NCBI RefSeq assembly: GCF_039545795.1
Contig: NZ_CP154260.1
Coordinates: 5,957,001-6,021,000 of the forward strand
From: Chitinophaga niabensis
Lineage (GTDB): Bacteria > Bacteroidota > Bacteroidia > Chitinophagales > Chitinophagaceae
Direction of reading: 5' to 3'
Length of the DNA stretch: 64,000 nt
The notes beneath the pieces are model-generated. The model was given only the letters and a program-made list of their open reading frames with translations, had not been told where the DNA came from and ran no database searches. A program made the position numbers and the translations under genes. Shown here piece by piece: positions 1-8,829 of this stretch (position 1 is the first letter of the stretch; each line of letters opens with the position of its first letter).

Positions 1-2
1 AT

Positions 3-824
3 ACGGCTATTTCCATGAAACCGAACGTAGCCATTTTCTCTGCGGGCGGCAGCACCTCCCTGGAGTGGGCACCTAAATTTGCAGCAGCAGGCATCACCGT
101 GATAGATAACTCTTCTGCATGGCGGATGGACCCTACCAAAAAACTGGTGGTACCGGAAGTGAATGCACATGCCTTAACACCGGAAGATAAGATCATTGCC
201 AACCCTAACTGTTCTACCATTCAAATGGTATTGGTACTGGAACCTTTACATAAGAAGTATGGTATTCAACGCGTAGTGGTATCTACCTATCAATCTGTTA
301 CAGGCACAGGTGTAAAAGCAGTAGATCAGTTAATGAACGAACGCAAAGGTATTGAAGGTCCTATGGCTTATCCTTACCAGATAGACCTCAACGTGATCCC
401 GCAGATAGATGTGTTCCTGGAGAATGGTTATACAAAAGAAGAAATGAAAATGGTGAAAGAAACCACCAAGATCATGGGAGATGACAAAGTGAAGGTAACG
501 GCTACAACTGTGCGTATCCCTGTAATGGGCGGCCATAGCGAAAGTGTGAACATTCAGTTTGAGAAAGATTTCGATCTGGCAGAAGTACGTAACATCTTAG
601 CGGCAGCACCTGGTGTGATCGTTGTAGATGATCCGTCTAAAAGCCTGTACCCCATGCCAAAAGATGCGCATGATAAAGACGATGTATTTGTAGGACGTAT
701 CCGCAGAGACGAAACACAGGATAACACGTTAAATCTTTGGATAGTTGCAGACAACTTAAGGAAGGGTGCAGCTACCAACGCGGTACAGATTGCAGAGTAC
801 TTAGAAAAAAAGAACTGGTTATAA
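3..824 (+). CDS. asd: Aspartate-semialdehyde dehydrogenase, 5' end missing
   Basis: This enzyme makes L-aspartate 4-semialdehyde from aspartyl phosphate with NADPH, the branch point to lysine/diaminopimelate, threonine and methionine. The reading frame is open from the first bases of the window, so the N-terminal NADP-binding part (roughly 60 residues; full-length enzymes are about 330) lies upstream. The ATG at 15 is internal. Counting from that ATG, the active-site cysteine is residue 66 in NPNCST, and the catalytic histidine region is GGHSES near residue 174. The C-terminus is complete. A long hairpin follows at 848-885. Identification is by strong family similarity; only the truncation by the window edge is abnormal. 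Confidence 0.96.
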   Translation, partial: TAISMKPNVAIFSAGGSTSLEWAPKFAAAGITVIDNSSAWRMDPTKKLVVPEVNAHALTPEDKIIANPNCSTIQMVLVLEPLHKKYGIQRVVVSTYQSVTGTGVKAVDQLMNERKGIEGPMAYPYQIDLNVIPQIDVFLENGYTKEEMKMVKETTKIMGDDKVKVTATTVRIPVMGGHSESVNIQFEKDFDLAEVRNILAAAPGVIVVDDPSKSLYPMPKDAHDKDDVFVGRIRRDETQDNTLNLWIVADNLRKGAATNAVQIAEYLEKKNWL

Positions 825-847
825 AGAGTTTATAAAAAAATGTTTTT

Positions 848-885
848 GAAGGGGTGATCTATGTTGCAACATAGTTCGCTCCTTC
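848..885 (+). terminator. Long hairpin after asd
   Basis: GAAGG at 848 pairs with CCTTC at 881, and the core CTATGTTG/CAACATAG is a perfect palindrome at 859-874. The whole stem is about 18 pairs with two G-T pairs and one T-T mismatch. No clear T-tract follows on the plus strand, so it may be a terminator or an mRNA-stabilising 3' hairpin. Confidence 0.5.
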
Positions 886-1190
886 TTCGTTAACGATTAT
901 TCTCTTGTTCTTCAATCACTTATCCCTATTGATTTTCCTCCGATTATTATAAATAATTATTTATGTCTTACATAAGATTATCATCCTTCTCTTATTCTCA
1001 ACGATTTATACAGTTGGCTATTTGGAATTTGATTTTTTTAATGTAAATTCACTTCCCCGTTAAATCACAACGTGGGTTATACGAAGATCTGTTTTATTTA
1101 GAGCAACTGAGAGAGTGCCTACTGGCCTGCGTTTTATCACATAAAACAAAACTGTAAAAAAGTAAGGGTAAAAACTACACAGAAGTAGTA
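886..1190. other. AT-rich intergenic region
   Basis: No gene is seen between asd and the small ORF at 1302. The stretch is AT-rich and non-coding in appearance. The only structure I noted is a 7-bp inverted repeat, GTTTTAT-CAC-ATAAAAC, at 1131-1147, shortly before the predicted promoter at 1191. Confidence 0.5.
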
Positions 1191-1220
1191 TTGATATGTG
1201 AAGGATATACGTCAACTTTG
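1191..1220 (+). promoter_or_regulatory. Candidate Bacteroidota promoter for the 1302 ORF
   Basis: TTG at 1191-1193 and CAACTTTG at 1213-1220 are separated by 19 bases. This fits the Bacteroidota sigma-ABfr pattern (-33 TTG, -7 TAnnTTTG) with one mismatch in the -7 element. It would give a leader of about 75 bases before the ATG at 1302. Confidence 0.45.
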
Positions 1221-1301
1221 ATATTACAATCCTATGCAAATAAATTCTTTATCGTTTTTTTCGATGACAACTAAACTATCAAACTAAACACCCTTATTCC
1301 T

Positions 1302-1553
1302 ATGAAAACCAACACGAACCGTGAACTTTTGTTAATGCACAAGTTTACAGAAGAGTGGAGCACAAATTTTTCCTCACAGGTGTCTCGTATTATGAACATC
1401 GTTGATCAGAAAGATACACTCGATGGCATTATCCCTATCATTGAAGTAGCAAACGTTTATAACCAGCGCTTTGCACAAACAAGAGTAGACAAAGAAAATC
1501 TTTTGAAAAACCGTAAATCCCGCCCGTTTGAGTTTTTGATACACAAGAATTGA
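1302..1553 (+). CDS. Small hypothetical protein (83 aa)
   Basis: I do not recognise this protein. It is soluble, with no signal peptide or membrane helix, and predicted to be mainly helical (MHKFTEEWSTNF, then VSRIMNIVDQKD). A Bacteroidota-type promoter candidate lies 80-110 bases upstream, and the ORF starts with ATG in an otherwise non-coding region. It stands alone between asd and a convergent DUF2461 gene. The promoter and helical amphipathic pattern favour a real gene; homologues would be needed to be sure. Confidence 0.5.
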   Translation: MKTNTNRELLLMHKFTEEWSTNFSSQVSRIMNIVDQKDTLDGIIPIIEVANVYNQRFAQTRVDKENLLKNRKSRPFEFLIHKN

Positions 1554-1631
1554 TTTACTGTTACCATCCTGGCACCATGCAACTTTGCACAACGATTGAA
1601 TACGTTAGGCCGGTTAGCATTATGCATCAAT

Positions 1632-1668
1632 GAAAAACCCTAGTTGCCGGAAGAATTCCGGTAACTAG
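1632..1668 (-). terminator. Intrinsic terminator of the DUF2461 gene
   Basis: An 11-pair stem is formed by 1640-1650 and 1658-1668 with loop AAGAATT. On the minus strand it is followed by GGGTTTTT, the layout of a rho-independent terminator, about 20 bases after the stop codon of the minus-strand gene. Confidence 0.75.
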
Positions 1669-1688
1669 TAAAGTGAAGGGTAGTTTTC

Positions 1689-2351
1689 TTATTCGTCCTG
1701 AGCGCTATTGAGGAATTGAATGAATGGTTGCATCACAGCAAAGGTCCGCAGGATCTCACGCACTAAGGTAGGTTGCGTAGCTGCTTCATCCGTTACATTA
1801 TTGCTGACAATAAAGCTCTTCAATTTGATATAGGCAATAGCCGGATTATCTTCATGATACCCCTGTGGCGCTGTTTTAAGCGAATCCCCATTTACCTTGC
1901 CAAATACCCGGATGAACTCTTTTTGCCCCACTATGCGTTGAAAGTCGGCGAAGTTATAGTCGATCTCCTGTCTTATCTTTTTAATGATCGGCCCTTCTGG
2001 CATCCAGAGGCCGCCACCAACAAAACTATTTCCACCCGGCTCCAGGTGAAAGTAATATCCCGCATACGGACTCTTTTTGCCTCCCTTGGCAAAAGATGCA
2101 CCCATATTGGCTTTATAAGGCGTTTTGTCTTTAGAGAACCTAACATCTTTATAGATACGGAAAACGCAGTCTTTTACCTGCAGGCCTTCTATCCCTGGGT
2201 CTACACGGGCCAGGCCATCTATTATTTCTTGTACCAGGCTCTCAAAGTCCTCTTTTGCCTGCTGATAATTTGCCTTATTATCATCAAACCAGGCTTTATT
2301 GTTGTTTAGCCTGAGGTCCTTCAGAAATTTCAATGTGGAACGTTGTAGCAT
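1689..2351 (-). CDS. DUF2461 domain protein
   Basis: Member of the DUF2461/TIGR02453 family of unknown function, found widely in Bacteroidota. The typical N-terminal pattern LKFLKDLRLNNNKAWFDDNK and the central RIYKDVRFSKDKTPYK motif are present, followed by YFHLEPGGNSFVGGG. I start the gene at 2351 because the family pattern begins directly after this Met; an open frame extends 29 codons further but those residues do not fit the family. The protein is about 220 aa, the usual length. It is monocistronic with its own terminator. No enzymatic activity can be assigned from the sequence. Confidence 0.85.
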   Translation of the reverse strand: MLQRSTLKFLKDLRLNNNKAWFDDNKANYQQAKEDFESLVQEIIDGLARVDPGIEGLQVKDCVFRIYKDVRFSKDKTPYKANMGASFAKGGKKSPYAGYYFHLEPGGNSFVGGGLWMPEGPIIKKIRQEIDYNFADFQRIVGQKEFIRVFGKVNGDSLKTAPQGYHEDNPAIAYIKLKSFIVSNNVTDEAATQPTLVREILRTFAVMQPFIQFLNSAQDE

Positions 2352-2518
2352 ATACTTATACCCTCTTTCAGGGGGGATAAGATACAAAAACTCCTGTTTG
2401 CCAAAGGGATTTTTTCCCAGGGCAAACAGGAGCTTCAAAATAGGGGGCCGGTTAAGATAACCGGCCCCACAAGCATAATGGTTTGGTTTAACCTTCTTAT
2501 ATGAGCCAGTGTTTAGAT

Positions 2519-3592
2519 CTAGAACTTGTAAATCGCCGCCAGTGATACACTTGCAGATGATTTTTTAGCGGCGCCATCCTTGTCATGGAAGAGACCGTCC
2601 TTATTACTCTGATCCAGGCGGAGCTCAGGGATCAGGGTAAAGCCGCCTATTCTGTAATTACCGGATAAGGTAACAGCAAATACGCTACCACCGTCTGGGA
2701 ATTCTAAAGGATCAGTATAAACTTTCAGACCATCTTTATCGCTGAAGTATTCACCACGGAGGCTCAGACCAAAGCTTTCAGAAGGATCATAGTTCAGGTA
2801 CAGTGCAGAGCCAAACCAGTTGGTAGCATCAGTTTTGGCAGGTTTGTTCTTGTAAGTGCTGTAAGTACCATTGTAACCAATTCCGAACTTAGGCGCTACC
2901 TGGTAACTGAGCACCAGGTCTATCTGGTCATTCCGCGTTTGGAAAGTATCCAGCCCGCCGATGTAGTTCAGGTAAGCTTTGAAGGGTACGCTGGCAGAAG
3001 CGAATCCGTACTGAGCACCAATGTACTTGATACCTTCATGGCCATCATATGCACTTTTAAGATCTGTTGGGTTAAATACACCAACCATCAGGTTGTGCTC
3101 TCCAAAAGTCAGATCAGCTTTTGCACCGGTATGAAAAAAGGGTCCATAGGAAAACATGTAGGACATGCTGTAATTTCTGTTGGCATATGCATCCACCAGT
3201 TCATAACCAACATGTGTGGCAAAACTACCTATGGTGAATTTCAACCAGGAAGCAGGTGCATATGAAATATATAATTGCTTTATCGCGAGGCGCGTTTTTT
3301 CGTCATTATAAGAGAAATCTTCCGCTCTTTTACCAAAACCGATGTCCGCAACCAATCCTACATTCTTGAAAGTGCTTTCCAGTTTCAAAGACACCATACC
3401 CAGTTCAAAAGAGTTATGAGAGTTGGTAAAGCTCGTCTTATTATCTGATTTGTTTTCGTTAAAACCATACTTGTAATAAACATCAGCGTATCCGGATAAT
3501 TTAAATCCTACTGGCAGTAAGCGTAAAGAATCCTGGGCGGAGGCGGACATAGCAATAAACATAGCCAGAAGGGCAAATAAACTTTTTCTCAT
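2519..3592 (-). CDS. Outer-membrane beta-barrel porin, paired with amtB
   Basis: The start at 3592 gives a clean signal peptide (MRKSLFALLAMFIAMSASA, cleavage before QDS). The rest shows alternating polar/hydrophobic beta strands rich in aromatic residues and ends with an aromatic residue (AAIYKF), as in outer-membrane barrels. It resembles the OmpL-like putative porin family often annotated as beta-barrel porin-2 in Bacteroidota. It lies directly downstream of amtB on the same strand, so a role in passage of ammonium or small solutes across the outer membrane is a reasonable inference. A 12-bp hairpin between the two genes may set their relative expression. Confidence 0.85.
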   Translation of the reverse strand: MRKSLFALLAMFIAMSASAQDSLRLLPVGFKLSGYADVYYKYGFNENKSDNKTSFTNSHNSFELGMVSLKLESTFKNVGLVADIGFGKRAEDFSYNDEKTRLAIKQLYISYAPASWLKFTIGSFATHVGYELVDAYANRNYSMSYMFSYGPFFHTGAKADLTFGEHNLMVGVFNPTDLKSAYDGHEGIKYIGAQYGFASASVPFKAYLNYIGGLDTFQTRNDQIDLVLSYQVAPKFGIGYNGTYSTYKNKPAKTDATNWFGSALYLNYDPSESFGLSLRGEYFSDKDGLKVYTDPLEFPDGGSVFAVTLSGNYRIGGFTLIPELRLDQSNKDGLFHDKDGAAKKSSASVSLAAIYKF

Positions 3593-3715
3593 TAGGCGAG
3601 AGTTTTTGGTTAATAAAAATGATAAGGGTTTTTGTGTGGCGCTTTTATTGTTGAGGTGCTGATGTTGTATGGACAAATTTGCTATTTCAAAGGCAATAGG
3701 AAGCCGGATCGTTTA

Positions 3716-3759
3716 ATCACCACGGCGGTTTCCCGCATTTACGGCTGCGCCGTGGTGAT
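3716..3759 (-). terminator. 12-bp hairpin between amtB and porin gene
   Basis: ATCACCACGGCG at 3716-3727 pairs perfectly with CGCCGTGGTGAT at 3748-3759 across a 20-base loop. There is no strong T-tract on either side, so it could be a partial terminator or an mRNA processing/stability element between cotranscribed amtB and the porin gene. Confidence 0.5.
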
Positions 3760-3805
3760 AAACAAATAATTACTAATCCGGATCAAACAATATTAAAAGG
3801 TGATA

Positions 3806-5185
3806 TTATCCGTGTTGAACAGGCTCTTCGGCTAATGAACCCTGACCATTAATGCTCAGGTTTTGTGGGTGATAGATCTCGTTATGTTGTGTAACGTCCA
3901 GACCCAGTTCTTCTTCCTGCTCAGTTACACGCAGCGGATGAATGAAGTTGATGAATTTGAAGATCAGCCAGGATACAACAAAGCTGTAAGTAACTACCAG
4001 CAACAGACCCAGTACTTGTTTGTAGAACAGGTCAAAGTTACCGTAAGCCCAGCCATCATTACCTGCAGGGTTGATCAGTTTGGAAGCAAACACACCGGTC
4101 AGCAACATACCAACCATACCACCTACACCATGACAAGGGAATACATCCAATGTATCATCGATGGCAGATTTGTTCTTATAATGTACAACGATGTTAGAAA
4201 CGATCGCAGCAATGAAACCAATGAACAGGCTTTGTGGTACACCAACGTAACCAGCAGCAGGTGTGATGGCAACAAGACCAACAACCGCACCGATACAGAA
4301 TCCAAGTACAGATGGTTTTCTACCGCGGATCACATCAAAGAAGATCCAGGAAAGGCCAGCAGCAGCGGCAGCTGTATTGGTAGCAGCGAAAGCTGTTACA
4401 GCCAAACCATTAGCAGCAAGAGAAGAACCTGCGTTGAAACCGAACCAGCCAAACCAGAGCAAACCGGTACCGATCAATACGAAAGGAATGTTTGCAGGTT
4501 GCAGTTCTTTTTTAGCGATGTGGTCTTTACGGCGTCTTAAAACAAGCGCACCGGCAAGAGCAGCACAACCAGCAGAAATATGTACAACAGTACCACCGGC
4601 AAAGTCAAGTACACCCAATTTAAAGAGGATGCCATCTGCATGCCAGGTCCAGTGTGCAATTGGTGCATATACCAACAGGCTGAACAGTACCATGAATAAT
4701 ACATAAGATGTGAAGCGGATCCGCTCAGCAACCGCACCCACAACAAGAGCAGGAGTGATCACAGCGAATTTCAGCTGGAACAAAGCGAATAATAAAATGG
4801 GAATAGTACCCCATGGTCCGCCTGAACCTACACCATTAAAGAAGAAATAAGAGGTAGGGTCACCAATGATTCCTCCCTGTGAAGTTCCGAATGCAAGACT
4901 GAAACCAACTACCACCCAGATAACACTGATCAGGCCGGTAGCGATAAAGCTTTGCATCATAGTGGAGATCACATTCTTCTTGTTTACCATTCCTCCATAG
5001 AAGAAGGATAAACCCGGAGTCATCAAAAATACCAAAGTGGTAGCCACTAAAACCCAGGCAACATCTGCTGCATTATACTTGCTGGCATCGGCAAATGTTG
5101 GAGCTGTAGGTAAAAAAATGCCAATTACTGCCAGCGCAGCTAAAAATATGAATGGCAGATAATCCTGAATCGAAATTTTCTTCAT
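3806..5185 (-). CDS. amtB: Ammonium transporter
   Basis: Inner-membrane Amt/Mep/Rh channel for ammonium uptake. It has about 11 membrane segments, the signature TPGLSFFYGGMV near residue 56, and both pore histidines: His202 in GGTVVHISAG and His352 in DVFPCHGVGGMVG. The N-terminal hydrophobic segment may be a signal sequence, as in other Amt proteins. Length 459 aa is normal. No glnK/PII gene adjoins it, unlike the arrangement in many bacteria; instead an outer-membrane porin gene follows 200 bases downstream. Expression is probably nitrogen-regulated but I see no defined site. Confidence 0.96.
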   Translation of the reverse strand: MKKISIQDYLPFIFLAALAVIGIFLPTAPTFADASKYNAADVAWVLVATTLVFLMTPGLSFFYGGMVNKKNVISTMMQSFIATGLISVIWVVVGFSLAFGTSQGGIIGDPTSYFFFNGVGSGGPWGTIPILLFALFQLKFAVITPALVVGAVAERIRFTSYVLFMVLFSLLVYAPIAHWTWHADGILFKLGVLDFAGGTVVHISAGCAALAGALVLRRRKDHIAKKELQPANIPFVLIGTGLLWFGWFGFNAGSSLAANGLAVTAFAATNTAAAAAGLSWIFFDVIRGRKPSVLGFCIGAVVGLVAITPAAGYVGVPQSLFIGFIAAIVSNIVVHYKNKSAIDDTLDVFPCHGVGGMVGMLLTGVFASKLINPAGNDGWAYGNFDLFYKQVLGLLLVVTYSFVVSWLIFKFINFIHPLRVTEQEEELGLDVTQHNEIYHPQNLSINGQGSLAEEPVQHG

Positions 5186-5513
5186 AGCGTATCATTTTAA
5201 ATTTCGAAATAAAAGTAGGCAGATGCTTTAAAAGTTCAAATAGAAGGCCCTAAAAATGGAAATATTCGAAAAAATGACGAAATATGGGGCGCCGAATACA
5301 ATCACATTATAATTAATAAACATATTATAATGGTTTTTAGGAATATGAAGGTGCCTGAAGGGGTGGGATAATGGGTGTTAACAATTTGATAATGATTAAG
5401 TTACGAAAGTTTTAACAAAGAATTACGAAATTCTAATTTTTCAGGGGGCATGTTGCACTGTAAATCTTACACGAAGCTTTCAAACACTTGACCTTAAAGG
5501 GTTTAAATATTAA
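5186..5513. other. amtB upstream region
   Basis: Non-coding, AT-rich stretch between amtB and the uvrB terminator. It must hold the amtB promoter on the minus strand, but I could not find a convincing -33/-7 pair. No other structure was noticed. Confidence 0.5.
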
Positions 5514-5553
5514 AAAGGATAATAGTGCTTATTGGAAAACACCATTATCCTTT
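5514..5553 (-). terminator. Intrinsic terminator of uvrB
   Basis: AAAGGATAATAGTG at 5514 pairs with CACCATTATCCTTT ending at 5553, with a single A-C mismatch. On the minus strand the stem is followed by TTAATATTTAAA, giving a T-rich tail about 50 bases after the uvrB stop. Confidence 0.65.
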
Positions 5554-5599
5554 CATTTATATTATAAATAATTCTATGTTGAGTTTGTTGTTTGAGCAA

Positions 5600-7648
5600 C
5601 TATTTCCGCTTCATATTCTCCAGATCGTTCTGCATCGTAAACATCTGGTCCCTTAATCTGGCCGCTTCCATAAAATCCAGGTCCTTTGCCGCCTTCTCCA
5701 TATTCTTCCGCACCCTGCCGATCTCCTTTTCCATCTGTGGAATACTCTTAATAGTATCCTGGTTGTACCCGGCCGGATCTTCTGTTACCAGTCCCATCGC
5801 ATCCATCACGGCATAAGGAGAATTCTCATCAAAGTTCTTGATCTCCAACACAGAAGTAGATCCCATGATCTGCTCTTTGGTTTTACGTACAGTCATAGGC
5901 GTGATACCATGTTTGGCATTATATTCCCGCTGGCGCTGACGCCTTCTGTCGGTTTCATCCATCGTACGGCGCATACTGTCTGTGATCTTATCTGCATAAA
6001 AGATCACCAGCCCATCCACATTCCGTGCTGCCCGTCCCGCTGTTTGGGTAAGGGAACGTTCATCCCGCAGAAAACCCTCTTTATCTGCATCCAGTATCGC
6101 CACCAGCGAAACCTCCGGCAGATCAAGCCCTTCCCGCAACAGGTTCACACCCACTACCACATCTATATTACCTAAGCGCAGGTCTCTTAATATCTCTACC
6201 CGCTCCAGTGTATCCACCTCAGAGTGTATGTAACGGCTCTTAATATTAATACGATGCAGGTACTTGTCCATCTCCTCTGCCATTTTCTTGGTCAGTGTGG
6301 TCACCAGCACCCGGTCTCCTTTTAATATACGTCTATCTATTTCGTCCAGCAGGTCATCCACCTGGTTCTTACTGGGCCGGATCTCAATGGGAGGGTCCAA
6401 TAACCCTGTCGGCCGTACGATCTGTTCTACCACCACACCTTCTGTTTGCTTCAGTTCATATTCCCCCGGCGTGGCACTTACAAAAACCACCTGGTTCAAC
6501 AGGTTCTCGAACTCAGAAAAATTAAGCGGCCGGTTGTCCAGCGCAGAGGGTAAACGGAATCCATAATCCACCAGCGTCAGTTTACGGGAACGGTCTCCAC
6601 CATACATCCCGCTTACCTGTGGAATGGTAGCATGGCTTTCATCTATCACCAGCAGGAAGTCTTTCGGGAAATAATCCAGCAAACAGAATGGGCGCATACC
6701 GGGTTTCCTCCTGTCAAGGAAGCGGGAATAGTTTTCAATGCCACTGCAATAACCCAGCTCACGGATCATTTCCACATCATAATTAACGCGTTCGGATAAA
6801 CGCTGTGCTTCTATGAGTTTGCCATTCTTTTTAAAGTATTCTACCTGGGCCTGCATCTCGTCCTGGATCTCATGCAGGATCTGCACCATCATGTCTTTCG
6901 GCGCTATATAAAGATTGGCTGGGAAAATGGCTGCGGTATCCAATGTCATGATCCGCTTTCCATTACTCACATCAAAACTCTCAATCTCTTCTATCTCATC
7001 GCCAAAGAAAGTGATCCGGTATCCATAATCCACGTAAGGAAGATTAATATCCACCGTATCGCCCTGCACCCGGAAATTACTCCGGTTGAAATCTCCCGTG
7101 GTCCTGGAATAAAGCGCATTCACCAAGCCGTGTAATAAGGTGTTCCGGCCAATGGTCATCCCTTTATGGATGCGGATGATCCCGTTTTCAAAATCGGTAG
7201 GGTTACCCATACCATATATACAGGATACACTGGCTACCACTATAATGTCCCTTCTGCCGGATAAAAGGTTGGAGGTGGCGCGAAGCCTTAATTTATCCAG
7301 CTCTTCATTAATGGCCAGGTCCTTTTCTATATAAGTATCACTCACCGGCATATACGCTTCCGGCTGATAATAATCGTAGTAACTTACAAAATACTCTACC
7401 GCATTGTCCGGAAAGAACTGACGAAGTTCTCCGTACAATTGGGCAACGAGGGTTTTATTGTGTGTAAGCACCAGGGTAGGTTTCTGGGTATTCTGGATAA
7501 CGTTCGCCATAGTGAACGTTTTACCCGAACCGGTAACCCCCAGTAAAGTCTGGAAACGCTCTCCATCCTGTATTCCTTCTGTGAGTAAACGGATGGCATT
7601 GGGTTGGTCGCCTGCAGGTTTATATGGTGCTTGGAGCTTAAAAGGCAT
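5600..7648 (-). CDS. uvrB: Excinuclease ABC subunit B
   Basis: DNA-damage recognition helicase of UvrABC nucleotide excision repair. Walker A GVTGSGKT is at residues 37-44. The strand-separating beta-hairpin region with YYDYYQPEAYMP follows near residue 90. The DEAD-like motif VIDESHA is near residue 335, and helicase motif VI is in QTAGRAARN. The C-terminal UVR motif for UvrA/UvrC contact (MEKEIGRVRKNMEKAAKDLD) occupies the last 45 residues. The 682-aa length is normal. It is transcribed alone, divergently from the nuclease gene at 7778. Confidence 0.98.
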   Translation of the reverse strand: MPFKLQAPYKPAGDQPNAIRLLTEGIQDGERFQTLLGVTGSGKTFTMANVIQNTQKPTLVLTHNKTLVAQLYGELRQFFPDNAVEYFVSYYDYYQPEAYMPVSDTYIEKDLAINEELDKLRLRATSNLLSGRRDIIVVASVSCIYGMGNPTDFENGIIRIHKGMTIGRNTLLHGLVNALYSRTTGDFNRSNFRVQGDTVDINLPYVDYGYRITFFGDEIEEIESFDVSNGKRIMTLDTAAIFPANLYIAPKDMMVQILHEIQDEMQAQVEYFKKNGKLIEAQRLSERVNYDVEMIRELGYCSGIENYSRFLDRRKPGMRPFCLLDYFPKDFLLVIDESHATIPQVSGMYGGDRSRKLTLVDYGFRLPSALDNRPLNFSEFENLLNQVVFVSATPGEYELKQTEGVVVEQIVRPTGLLDPPIEIRPSKNQVDDLLDEIDRRILKGDRVLVTTLTKKMAEEMDKYLHRINIKSRYIHSEVDTLERVEILRDLRLGNIDVVVGVNLLREGLDLPEVSLVAILDADKEGFLRDERSLTQTAGRAARNVDGLVIFYADKITDSMRRTMDETDRRRQRQREYNAKHGITPMTVRKTKEQIMGSTSVLEIKNFDENSPYAVMDAMGLVTEDPAGYNQDTIKSIPQMEKEIGRVRKNMEKAAKDLDFMEAARLRDQMFTMQNDLENMKRK

Positions 7649-7777
7649 AATTGTTTCGGATTGGTGATCGGGTTCACGAATTTCGGCTTTTAGCAGATAA
7701 AGACCTTGTTAAAATTTTACAATAAAGTCATTTTACAATCCGACATTCGGGTATCAAAATTCGACAAATAGTTTAAC

Positions 7778-8578
7778 ATGAAAAAGCTCCTTTTAAGCGC
7801 TCTGATAACAGGGCTATTACTCTCCGGCATCCAACCTGTTAAAGCCTGGGGACCTACAGGCCACCGGGTAGTAGGAGAGATAGCATCCTGGCACCTGACC
7901 CCTAAAGCCCAACTCGCTATCCGGAACATCATAGGTAATGAAACCCTCGCCATGATCTCCAACTGGCCGGACTTCATTAAATCAGATACCACTAATTTAT
8001 ATAAACATACCTCCCCCTGGCATTACCTCGATTTTCCGGGTCACTGTTCCCGCCAGGAATTCGACAAATTGATTAGTGAGGCTAAAGGAGAAAACCTCTA
8101 TACTTCCATCCTTGCCATGATCAAAGAACTGAAAGATCCTGCCACCCCCAAAGCCAGGAAAAGGTTCGCCCTCAGCTTCCTCGTACACATGATAGGGGAC
8201 CTTCACCAACCCCTGCACGTGGGTAGAGATGAAGATCAGGGTGGAAACAAGGTCAATGTGACATGGTTTGAACGCCCCACCAACCTTCACCGGGTATGGG
8301 ATGAACACTTAATTGATTTTCAACAATATAGCTACACGGAATATGCCCAGATCCTAAATCGTGTAGTTACCACACAAAATAAAAAAGCCTACCAAACGGG
8401 GGCTATTACGGACTGGATGTGGGAATCTCATGTACTTTCTGACAAAGTGTACGACCGTACCCCCCAAGGCGAAAAACTCAGCTACCGGTACAATTATATT
8501 TTTATGGACGACCTCAATGGCCAGCTCACAAAAGGGGGTATTCGCCTGGCAAAAGTGCTGAATGATATCTTTAAATGA
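7778..8578 (+). CDS. Secreted S1/P1-type nuclease
   Basis: Zinc-dependent nuclease that degrades single-stranded nucleic acids outside the cytoplasm. A signal peptide (residues 1-23) would leave Trp24 as the first mature residue, which is the N-terminal zinc ligand typical of this family. Other ligands are visible: His29 in GPTGHR, Asp in NWPDFIKSD, His in SPWHYLDFPG, the cluster LVHMIGDLHQPLHVG and the end motif RVWDEHLI. Length 266 aa fits. The gene is alone, with a convergent terminator shared with the PfkB gene. Its likely job is scavenging of phosphate or nucleosides from extracellular DNA/RNA. Confidence 0.93.
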   Translation: MKKLLLSALITGLLLSGIQPVKAWGPTGHRVVGEIASWHLTPKAQLAIRNIIGNETLAMISNWPDFIKSDTTNLYKHTSPWHYLDFPGHCSRQEFDKLISEAKGENLYTSILAMIKELKDPATPKARKRFALSFLVHMIGDLHQPLHVGRDEDQGGNKVNVTWFERPTNLHRVWDEHLIDFQQYSYTEYAQILNRVVTTQNKKAYQTGAITDWMWESHVLSDKVYDRTPQGEKLSYRYNYIFMDDLNGQLTKGGIRLAKVLNDIFK

Positions 8579-8636
8579 TTGTCATCCGGCATAGCAAAAG
8601 TTTAGAATATGTAAACCGTTGAAGGACGCTATTCCA

Positions 8637-8760
8637 TCTTTTGACATAAGGCTGTGCTTATACCATCTTTCTCTTGACATAGGGTTCACATAGGCTTGAC
8701 ATAGGCTCAAGATAGGTCTAGGGTTATACTATCCTTCTCTTCACATAGGCTCAAGGTTCG
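8637..8760. repeat. Degenerate tandem repeats based on TTGACATAGG
   Basis: Two 25-base copies starting at 8659 and 8725 differ at only three positions and share TATAC-atc-TTCTCTT-acatagg. Between and around them TT(G/C)ACATAGG or close variants recur at about 8641, 8674, 8685 and 8695, and again at 8740. The period of the longer unit is 66 bases. The stretch lies after the nuclease stop codon and before the bidirectional terminator, so it would be in the 3' end of the nuclease transcript. Confidence 0.6.
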
Positions 8761-8776
8761 ATACTCCTATAACTAA

Positions 8777-8808
8777 AAAAGGACCGTTCTTCACAGAACG
8801 GTCCTTTT
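8777..8808. terminator. Bidirectional intrinsic terminator
   Basis: AAAAGGACCGTTCT at 8777-8790 and AGAACGGTCCTTTT at 8795-8808 form a perfect 14-bp stem with loop TCAC, A-tract on one side and T-tract on the other. It serves the plus-strand nuclease gene and the minus-strand PfkB gene. Confidence 0.92.
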
Positions 8809-8829
8809 GCTTATAATAATATACAGGCC

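Noticed and set aside
1773..2309. 178-codon plus-strand frame opposite the DUF2461 gene
   Set aside because: The minus-strand product matches a known family; the plus frame does not.
7396..7677. Open frame overlapping the start of uvrB on the same strand
   Set aside because: It is out of frame with uvrB and overlaps its conserved N-terminal coding region.
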